Assembly (NCBI GenBank): GCA_947167435.1
Contig: CAMVIC010000031.1
Location: forward strand, 1-11,527
Length of the DNA stretch: 11,527 nucleotides
Origin: an uncultured Clostridia bacterium
GTDB lineage: Bacteria; Bacillota_A; Clostridia; Oscillospirales; Oscillospiraceae
Direction: 5' to 3'
Below, piece by piece: positions 6,301 through 11,527 of this stretch (within the stretch, counting starts at the first letter, position 1; every line of letters starts with the position of its first letter). Both the position numbers and the translations under genes were made by a program. Under the pieces are notes generated by a model. That model was not told the origin of the DNA. It worked only from the letters and a program-made list of their open reading frames with translations, and ran no database searches.

Positions 6301-7692
6301 ATGGCAGAAGCGGCGGTAAAGCTTACAAAACGGGACGAGGCATTCCGGAACCGGAGTCTGAACGGGACCATGTGGAAGGTCATTCTGAGCATCGGCACCC
6401 CCCTGGCGCTGTACCAGGGGCTCAACCAGCTCTTCACGATTCTGGACACCATGATGGCCTCCCACATCAGCAAGGAATCCGTCTCTGCCGTGGCCTATCT
6501 CTCCCAGCTGAACCTGATTCTGTCCGCCGTGGGCGGCGGTCTTGCGGTGGGCGCCGGGATTCAGATCAGCCGCGCCTACGGTGAGGGAGACTATGCTCTG
6601 GTGCGCCGCCGCGTCAGCAGCCTTTACGTGATCTGTCTGGCCGTGGGGCTTGCCATGCTCACGCTGATTCTGCCCTTCACCCGCGGCTTTCTCCGCCTGG
6701 CCGGCACGCCGGAGGAGCTGATCGCCGTAGGCACCCGCTACTTCCGGGTGGAGCTGCTGGTGATGGTGGGCAAGTTTCTCAACAACGTTTATATCGCGGT
6801 GGAGCGCGCCCGGGGCAACTCCGGACGGATCATGATGCTGAATTTTCTGGTTATTGCCCTCAAGCTCTCCCTCACCGCCTGGTTCGTCTACGGCCTGGAG
6901 GGAGACCTGGTGATGATCGCGGTGGCCTCTCTGGCTTCGCAGGCGGCGCTGCTGGTTCTGGCTGTCCGAAACAGCCTGAGCGGAGACGACGCTTTCAGCT
7001 TTTCTCTCCGGGCGGTGACGCTGGACCGGCGCAGCACCCGGCCCATGCTCACCCAGTCCCTGCCGGTAATTGTGGAAAAAGCCCTCTTCGCCTTCGGCAA
7101 AACGGTGGTCAACGCCATGAGCACCGCCTTCGGCCCCACAATGGTGGGCGCCATGGGCGTGTCCAACAATCTGGGCGGAATTACCACCAACCCGCAGAAC
7201 GGCTTCCAGGAGGGCGCGGCCGCCGTCATCAGCCAGAATTTCGGCGCCGGCAAATACCGCCGGGTGCTGCAGGCTTTTTCAGCCGCGCTGGTGATCAACG
7301 TGATTCTGGGCGCCGTCATTTCCTCTCTGGAGCTGTGGCAGCTGGACCTGCTGGCCCGGCTTTTTGACAGCGGCAGCGCGGACTTTCACCGGCTCATCGT
7401 GCTGGTTTACCGCTACGAGGCGCTGGGCGCGGTCCCGCTGGGGGTAAATGCCGCGGTTCTGGCGCTGCTGTACGGCCTTGGGGAAACCCGGCTGACCCTG
7501 CTGCTGAACTTTGCGCGGGTCTTTGTATTCCGGATTCCGGTGTTCTGGTTCCTGCAGCATGCCACACAGCTGGGCGAGGCAAGCGCAGGCGTGGTCATGC
7601 TGGTGAGCAACCTGTCCTCCGGCATTCTGGCCGCCATTCTGGCGGCAATCGTGCTGCGCCGTTTCCGTCGGCAGTATCTTGCAAACGAATGA
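6301..7692 (+). CDS. MATE-family multidrug/small-molecule efflux transporter
   Basis: This is a multi-pass inner-membrane exporter that would use an ion gradient to expel drugs or metabolites. The 463-residue product has two homologous MatE halves and about 12 membrane helices. The first half has SIGTPLALYQGLNQLFTILD and later GGGLAVGAGIQISRAYGEGD. The second half has the matching GAMGVSNNLGGITTNPQNG and EGAAAVISQNFGAGKYRR segments. The frame is open from an ATG at 6265, but that ATG has only a weak AGAG ten bases away, whereas the ATG at 6301 has GGAG at six bases and gives a normal MATE N-terminus, so 6301 is preferred. The gene is divergent from the AraC regulator and may be under its control. 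It ends within the shared terminator at 7692-7735. The substrate is unknown. Confidence 0.92.
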   Translation: MAEAAVKLTKRDEAFRNRSLNGTMWKVILSIGTPLALYQGLNQLFTILDTMMASHISKESVSAVAYLSQLNLILSAVGGGLAVGAGIQISRAYGEGDYALVRRRVSSLYVICLAVGLAMLTLILPFTRGFLRLAGTPEELIAVGTRYFRVELLVMVGKFLNNVYIAVERARGNSGRIMMLNFLVIALKLSLTAWFVYGLEGDLVMIAVASLASQAALLVLAVRNSLSGDDAFSFSLRAVTLDRRSTRPMLTQSLPVIVEKALFAFGKTVVNAMSTAFGPTMVGAMGVSNNLGGITTNPQNGFQEGAAAVISQNFGAGKYRRVLQAFSAALVINVILGAVISSLELWQLDLLARLFDSGSADFHRLIVLVYRYEALGAVPLGVNAAVLALLYGLGETRLTLLLNFARVFVFRIPVFWFLQHATQLGEASAGVVMLVSNLSSGILAAILAAIVLRRFRRQYLANE

Positions 7693-7735
7693 AAAAGGAT
7701 CGGGCCGTCCGGAAGAGACGGTCCGATCCTTTTTT
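7692..7735. terminator. Long bidirectional intrinsic terminator between convergent genes
   Basis: The arms at 7692-7709 and 7717-7734 pair over 18 bp with only one G-T wobble, around the seven-base loop CGGAAGA. The left arm opens with AAAAA and the right arm closes with TTTTT, so either strand reads as a GC-rich stem followed by a U-tract. It overlaps the last base of the MATE stop (TGA, 7690-7692) and the CPBP stop (TAA on the minus strand, 7734-7736), so both transcripts end on one element. Confidence 0.95.
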
Positions 7736-8600
7736 ATTTCTCCTTTTTCAGCAGCCACAGCCCCAGAAGCAGCAGCGGCAGGGCGCTGATCAGGCCGACC
7801 ATCGTCGGCCCCAGGATCATCCGGTCTGCAAAGGCCGGGTTCAGAAGCAGGCACGGGACACCGGCAAAGGCGTTGATGGCGCCGTGCCCCAGGGCGGCAA
7901 ACCAAATGCAGCGGCTCTTTTCATACAGGGAATCCAGGAATATGCCAGCGCCGACGGTAAACAGGCAGAAGAGCAGCGGGCCCAGCACCGGCGCGCCGAA
8001 GTAGTGCAGACCGTATTCATAGCCTGCCAGCACCATCACCGGCCAGTGCCAGGCGCCCCAGATCACGCCGCCCAGCAGTCGGCCCCTTGCGCTGCCCAGC
8101 CGCGCCTTCAATGCCGGATACAAGGCGCCCCGCCAGCCCGTCTCCTCCCCCAGGGCGGGAAGCATATTGACAAAGGGGGCTAAGCTGACGGCGGAGAGGG
8201 CCTGCACCAGGAAATAGCCCTTCAGGTCCAGACCCGACCGGGCCAGCTGCTCCATGCCGCTCTCCCCCACCTGGGAAACGAGGTAAGCCCCGGTCAGGTC
8301 AAGGGCCGCGGGAAAAACCAGATAATACAGCGCCGCGCCCAGAGTCCCCAGCAGCGCCGGGCCCAGCCAGGCGGATAAAAGCACGCCCTTGTTCTTTCGC
8401 AGCTCCGGCTTCCAGCCCAGATCTTTCAGCGGCACCCCGGCCAGAAGCGCCGCGAGAAGGGGGACGAACATGATGGCAATCAGGAGCAGTTGAAACAGCT
8501 GCGTCTTCCCCTGCAGAGCAAAATGGGAGGCCAGGATCTGAATCGCCCAGGCGGGCAGGAAGGCCCAGAGCAGATAGCTTCCCAGTTGTTTGTTGTTCAT
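7734..8600 (-). CDS. CPBP (CAAX/Abi-type) intramembrane metalloprotease-like protein
   Basis: This is a polytopic membrane protein of 288 residues with about eight hydrophobic segments. All three CPBP motifs are present: GEETGWRG with Glu152, Glu153 and Arg157; WGAWHWP with His185; and LGHGAINAF with His239 and Asn243. These residues form the putative metal/active site of the family, which includes CAAX prenyl proteases and bacterial Abi proteins linked to bacteriocin immunity or maturation. The start at 8600 (MNNKQLG) has GAGGAGGG at the right distance; a start ten codons earlier at 8630 would lie inside the permease gene and lacks this support. The gene begins 13 bp after the permease stop and its ribosome binding site abuts that stop, so it is cotranscribed with the exporter. 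Substrate unknown. Confidence 0.92.
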   Translation of the reverse strand: MNNKQLGSYLLWAFLPAWAIQILASHFALQGKTQLFQLLLIAIMFVPLLAALLAGVPLKDLGWKPELRKNKGVLLSAWLGPALLGTLGAALYYLVFPAALDLTGAYLVSQVGESGMEQLARSGLDLKGYFLVQALSAVSLAPFVNMLPALGEETGWRGALYPALKARLGSARGRLLGGVIWGAWHWPVMVLAGYEYGLHYFGAPVLGPLLFCLFTVGAGIFLDSLYEKSRCIWFAALGHGAINAFAGVPCLLLNPAFADRMILGPTMVGLISALPLLLLGLWLLKKEK

Positions 8601-8613
8601 GGTCTTTCCCTCC

Positions 8614-10215
8614 TCAGGAAAGGGCCGCAAAGCGGGCGGCGCCCCGGGTTTTCAGCCAGCGGTACAGTGCCAGTGCAATCAGGGCAAAGGCCAGCCCCGC
8701 CAGGGCAAGATAGGCCGTCAGGCCCAGCTTCCAGCCCAGGAGCAGGTACAGCCCGCCCAGGGCCAACGGCACCAGCATGCCCAGCAGCATGGCAAAGAGC
8801 ACGTTGATGCTCTGCTTGATGGGGGCAATCTCATTGGTCCAGTGCAGGTCCGGCCGCAAAACGCCCAGGGTCAGGCACCAGCAGGCATAGGCCAGGGCGT
8901 ACAGCAGGGTCACCAGCACCAGCAGCAATCCGTCGAGGACGCCCGGCTTCAGTCCCGGGAGGGCACAGAGAGTGCACAGCAGCACCCCGGGCATGGTAAG
9001 GACCAGCTGCAGCCGGAGCTTGGCCTGCAGGGGCAGCCAGGGGCTCACCGGCAGGGACTGGGCCAGCCACAGGTTTTTCCCCTCCAGAGACACCGAAGGC
9101 GTGGCCATGTCGTTCATCATGCACACTCCGCAGACGGCGGCGCACAGCAGCGCCTCCGCGCTGCCGGGCCGGGCAGCCAAAGCCGAGCGCAGCGTGGGCA
9201 GGATCTCCCCTCCCTTCCAGATCAGCAGAACGCCCGCCACGGGCAGCAGCACGGTGGACAGGCCGCAGTTGAGCATGTAATTAGGGCTGGAGGTGAAGCG
9301 GGCCAGCTCCTTGTGGAAAAAGGCGCTGTCGGCGCTGCGCTGCCGGACGGCCTTCTCCCGATACCGCACCCGGCTGACAGCCCCCGTGGAGGTGACGATG
9401 CCCAGAAAGCTGCGGGAGAGCACCCAACAGGTCAATCCGAACAGCGCAAGCACCGCCAGGCTCACCCACAGCAGCGCCTTCCACTCCCCCTCCGCCGCGC
9501 GGCCGAAGAGATACAGCCCGTAGGCCGCGCCCCGGATCCGCTGCCCGTAGAGAACGGCGTTGGCCAGCAGCTCCTGCAGCGCAGCGGAGGCCTTGAAGTA
9601 AAAGAAATAGTACAGGCTCAGGAAGAGCAGAGAGGCCAGCACCGTCACAAAGCTCTTGTTCTTCAGGCGCAGGCTGATCTTCGCCACCGCCCAGCCCAGA
9701 AGGCAGGAGAGCACCAGCACCAGCAGGGAGAGCAGCAGCACGAACGCAGCTCCGCCCAGCACGGACGCCGCACTCACCTCCGCCCGGATCCAGTACACGA
9801 TCACCGCCGGCACGCTCACCACCGCCGAGTACATCAAACCCAGCAGATACACGCTCAGCAGCCGGGAAGTCAGGATGGCCCGCACGGGGATGGGCAGGGA
9901 GAGCAGCAGGTCGTTGTCTTTGGCCAGATACAGGCTGGAGTAGGTGTTGAACACGCTGCCGAAGGCTCCCAGCAGCAGGGCCAGCAGGCCCAGAAGCACA
10001 TAGTACAGCCAGCCCAGCTTCAGCGCGGCGAGGGGGGCGCAGATGTTCAGCGCCAGATAGGTGAACGTGCCGCCCAGGACCCCCACCATCAGCAGCACGA
10101 ACAGCAGGAAGAACAGCACCGTCCCCAGCCGGGACCGGGCCTTGTTCTTTTTTGCGTCGTAAAACCAGCTGCGGAAGATCTCCCGCAGCTGCTTTTTCAG
10201 CAGCAGACCGGTCAT
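8614..10215 (-). CDS. Large ABC-2 type exporter permease with two homologous lobes
   Basis: This is the membrane component of an ABC exporter, 533 residues, about twice the length of a simple ABC-2 permease. Hydrophobic helices fall in two groups (about 31-270 and 315-520) separated by a charged segment at 283-308. Each group has a similar block: SLYLAKDNDLLLSLPIPVR (94-112) and SVSLEGKNLWLAQSLPVSP (374-392), each followed by a leucine-rich helix. This suggests an internal duplication in which one chain supplies both transmembrane domains. The ATG at 10215 overlaps the ATPase stop as ATGA, fixing the partnership, and the CPBP gene follows after 13 bp. Comparable large permeases occur with YtrB/EcsA-like ATPases in Bacillota. 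The exported substrate cannot be inferred. Confidence 0.88.
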   Translation of the reverse strand: MTGLLLKKQLREIFRSWFYDAKKNKARSRLGTVLFFLLFVLLMVGVLGGTFTYLALNICAPLAALKLGWLYYVLLGLLALLLGAFGSVFNTYSSLYLAKDNDLLLSLPIPVRAILTSRLLSVYLLGLMYSAVVSVPAVIVYWIRAEVSAASVLGGAAFVLLLSLLVLVLSCLLGWAVAKISLRLKNKSFVTVLASLLFLSLYYFFYFKASAALQELLANAVLYGQRIRGAAYGLYLFGRAAEGEWKALLWVSLAVLALFGLTCWVLSRSFLGIVTSTGAVSRVRYREKAVRQRSADSAFFHKELARFTSSPNYMLNCGLSTVLLPVAGVLLIWKGGEILPTLRSALAARPGSAEALLCAAVCGVCMMNDMATPSVSLEGKNLWLAQSLPVSPWLPLQAKLRLQLVLTMPGVLLCTLCALPGLKPGVLDGLLLVLVTLLYALAYACWCLTLGVLRPDLHWTNEIAPIKQSINVLFAMLLGMLVPLALGGLYLLLGWKLGLTAYLALAGLAFALIALALYRWLKTRGAARFAALS

Positions 10216-10922
10216 GCCTCGCCCTCCAGTTCCAGGAAGACCTCCTCCAGGGAGTCGTCCCCCTTCACCTGCTCCATGGTGCCGGAGCGGACGAGCCGGC
10301 CCTGCTTGATGATGGCCACCTTGTCGCAGAGCTTTTCCGCCACCTCCAGCACATGGGTGGAGAAGAAGATGGCGCCGCCCTCGTCGCAGAGCTGACGCAT
10401 CATGCCCTTGAGCAGATGGGAGGCCTTGGGGTCCAGCCCCACGAAGGGCTCGTCCATCAAAATCAGCTTCGGCCGGTGGAGCCAGGCGGAGACGATGGCC
10501 AGCTTCTGCTTCATGCCGTGGGAATAGGCGGAGATGGGCTGGGCCAGGTCGTCGGTCAGTTCAAAGCGCCCGGCGCAGTCCCGGATGCGCTCCTGCCGCT
10601 CCGCCGCGCCCACGCCGAACACGTCGGCGATGAAGTTCAGATACTGGATGCCGCTCATAAATTCATAGAGATCCGGGTTGTCCGGGATGTAGGCCAGCTG
10701 CCCCTTGCAGCCCAGCGGGTCTGTGCGGATGGAGCTGCCGTTAATGAAGATCTCGCCCTCGTCAAAGGCCTGGATCCCCACCACGGAGCGCAGCGTGGTG
10801 GTCTTGCCCGCGCCGTTGTGGCCGATGAAGCCGTAGAGCTCTCCCGGCGCGATGTGCAGGCTCAGGTCGTCCACCGCGGTCTTTTCGCCGAAGCGCTTGG
10901 TCAGATGCTCGATACGCAGCAT
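10212..10922 (-). CDS. ABC exporter ATP-binding protein (EcsA/YtrB-like)
   Basis: This 236-residue ATPase powers the permease encoded immediately downstream. Motifs: Walker A GHNGAGKTT at 34-42, signature variant YSHGMKQKL at 133-141 in place of LSGGQ, Walker B LILMDEP at 153-159, D-loop GLDP and switch His190 in FSTH. The Q-loop glutamine is replaced in the YIPDNPDLYEF segment (78-88), as in many exporter ATPases of the EcsA/bacitracin type. The start at 10922 has GGAGG eight bases upstream; another ATG five bases earlier is out of frame. The gene is preceded by a 57-bp gap with a strong hairpin and followed by a 4-bp overlap with the permease. The family is clear; drug, peptide or lipid export cannot be distinguished. 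Confidence 0.95.
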   Translation of the reverse strand: MLRIEHLTKRFGEKTAVDDLSLHIAPGELYGFIGHNGAGKTTTLRSVVGIQAFDEGEIFINGSSIRTDPLGCKGQLAYIPDNPDLYEFMSGIQYLNFIADVFGVGAAERQERIRDCAGRFELTDDLAQPISAYSHGMKQKLAIVSAWLHRPKLILMDEPFVGLDPKASHLLKGMMRQLCDEGGAIFFSTHVLEVAEKLCDKVAIIKQGRLVRSGTMEQVKGDDSLEEVFLELEGEA

Positions 10923-10939
10923 AGCATTATCCTCCGATA

Positions 10940-10971
10940 CCGGGGCGGCGCGACGACGCGCAGCGCCCCGG
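10940..10971 (-). promoter_or_regulatory. Strong hairpin before the exporter ATPase gene
   Basis: CCGGGGCG (10940-10947) plus GCGCG pairs with CGCGC plus CGCCCCGG (10964-10971), giving 13 GC pairs with a two-base bulge (10962-10963) and a four-base loop (10953-10956). In the leftward transcript it is followed by TATCGGAGG, the ATPase ribosome binding site, with no U-tract. It could insulate the DUF1648 gene from the exporter genes by processing or partial termination, or lower ATPase translation. No promoter is evident in the gap. Confidence 0.65.
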
Positions 10972-10979
10972 GTCTGTTT

Positions 10980-11444
10980 TTATTTTCGCAGGCTCTCCAC
11001 TGTGGGGATCAGGATGGGCAGGAACACGGCGGCCAGGGTCGCCGGGAGGAACCAGGCTCCAAGCTCCCGGCACAGGGCGGAGCAGACGGCGACGTAGGAA
11101 AAAATCAGTGCCAGCACCAGGGCCAGGATATCCAGCATCAGCCCCGTGGCCGCCAGCACCGTCCGGCTGCCGACCCGGATGGCGGAGACCCGGATGCCGT
11201 ATTTCTTCCGGGTCTCCGGGGACATGCGGGCCGTGACTGCCACCAGGATGGCCGCGGCCCAGTCGATGACCAGCAGGGTGATGAGGGAGCCCTTGCCGGT
11301 CCAGTCGGTAACGTGCCCGCCGCCGTCAAAGTGGGAGGGGATCTGCTCCGGGATGCTGCGCCAGCGGACGGCCATAAAAACCGTGGTGCTCAGCAGAACC
11401 AGCAGCGTCAGCACCAGCAGAACCAGTCGGATCCACAGCTTCAT
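10980..11444 (-). CDS. DUF1648 domain membrane protein
   Basis: This is a small integral membrane protein of 154 residues with four hydrophobic segments (about 5-25, 54-72, 96-122 and 130-148). The loop after the first helix, IPEQIPSHFDGGGHVTDW (31-48) followed by TGKGS, is the DUF1648 signature (IPxHF, then G, D-W and K). DUF1648 forms the N-terminal part of SdpI-type immunity/signalling proteins and also occurs alone; the SdpI C-terminal domain is not present here. The ATG at 11444 is preceded by GAGGTG. The gene starts 9 bp after the stop of the truncated gene at the window edge and lies 57 bp before the exporter ATPase, on the same strand. A role in peptide immunity or envelope sensing is a hypothesis from family and context. 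Confidence 0.88.
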   Translation of the reverse strand: MKLWIRLVLLVLTLLVLLSTTVFMAVRWRSIPEQIPSHFDGGGHVTDWTGKGSLITLLVIDWAAAILVAVTARMSPETRKKYGIRVSAIRVGSRTVLAATGLMLDILALVLALIFSYVAVCSALCRELGAWFLPATLAAVFLPILIPTVESLRK

Positions 11445-11453
11445 GTCGGCACC

Positions 11454-11527
11454 TCACTCAATGTTCAGCTCTATGGGCCTGTCGATCTCCTCGCCCACAT
11501 ATTTTCCGTTCTTTTTCCGCTGCTTGA
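11454..11527 (-). CDS. C-terminal end of an unidentified gene, cut by the window edge
   Basis: Only the last 23 codons and a TGA stop are visible. The tail begins KQRKKNGKYVG and ends EEIDRPIELNIE: basic at first, then acidic and hydrophilic, with no membrane character. The frame is chosen because it stays open to the window edge and its stop lies 9 bp before the DUF1648 start, with GAGGTG overlapping the stop region, which is typical operon spacing. It could be a regulator or another membrane-module protein with a cytoplasmic tail; I do not recognise the family. Confidence 0.55.
   Translation of the reverse strand, partial: KQRKKNGKYVGEEIDRPIELNIE

Noticed and set aside
5028..6584. Open frame of 518 codons on the plus strand spanning the regulator and the start of the MATE gene
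   Set aside because: It runs opposite the AraC-family gene and then out of frame into the MATE gene; a shadow without protein-like features.
7734..8630. CPBP protein starting at 8630
   Set aside because: That start lies inside the permease gene; the ATG at 8600 has a strong ribosome binding site and normal operon spacing.
8590..10395. Open frame of 601 codons on the plus strand
   Set aside because: It is antisense to the exporter permease and has extreme Gln/His/Gly content, no ribosome binding site and no recognisable domain; the minus-strand gene is well supported.
1..11527. tRNA or rRNA genes, insertion sequences, CRISPR arrays or phage genes
   Set aside because: I saw no cloverleaf-like sequences, transposase or integrase reading frames, or regularly spaced direct repeats.

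Overview
The window is GC-rich bacterial chromosome, densely coding, with classical AGGAGG-type ribosome binding sites, a lipoprotein substrate-binding protein and protein families (NikABCDE/Dpp-type importer, MATE pump, CPBP protease, DUF1648 protein) that together suggest a low-copy chromosomal region of a GC-rich Bacillota, most likely a gut clostridium of the Oscillospiraceae type. That taxonomic placement is inference; no rRNA or marker gene is present. There are no tRNAs, insertion sequences, CRISPR arrays or phage genes.

Layout. Positions 1-231 are non-coding and hold several inverted repeats. A complete five-gene oligopeptide/nickel-type ABC importer operon runs leftward from about 5240 to 232: lipoprotein binding protein (3571-5124), two permeases (2560-3507 and 1751-2563) and two ATPases (963-1751 and 232-966). 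The four genes after the binding protein are translationally overlapped, while the binding-protein gene is set apart by a 63-bp gap holding a strong hairpin. The operon has a readable promoter at 5238-5266 and a roughly 107-nt leader with a GC-rich hairpin. Next is an AraC-family regulator (5340-6182, leftward), divergent from a MATE-family efflux pump (6301-7692, rightward). Their shared 118-bp spacer carries two face-to-face promoters whose -10 boxes overlap around a TTTCGCGAAA palindrome.

Right part. The MATE gene converges on a second leftward operon, and a single long bidirectional terminator (7692-7735) touches both stop codons. In transcription order this operon contains the tail of an unidentified gene (11454-11527, cut by the window edge), a DUF1648 membrane protein (10980-11444), an ABC ATPase (10212-10922), a large two-lobed ABC-2 type permease (8614-10215) and a CPBP/Abi-type intramembrane protease (7734-8600). 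The ATPase and permease overlap by 4 bp and form an exporter. The DUF1648 domain (as found in SdpI) and CPBP proteins both occur in peptide-toxin immunity, so an envelope-stress or bacteriocin-immunity role is a reasonable hypothesis, but not one the sequence proves.

How the genes work together: the left operon imports a small solute (short peptide, metal or metal chelate; substrate undecided) using ATP. The AraC protein is the obvious candidate regulator for its own gene, the MATE pump and possibly the importer. The right operon looks like a separate membrane-protection or export module. I see no clearly new system; the most interesting points are the overlapping divergent promoters, the exporter/DUF1648/CPBP cassette, and the hairpins without U-tracts placed between operon genes.
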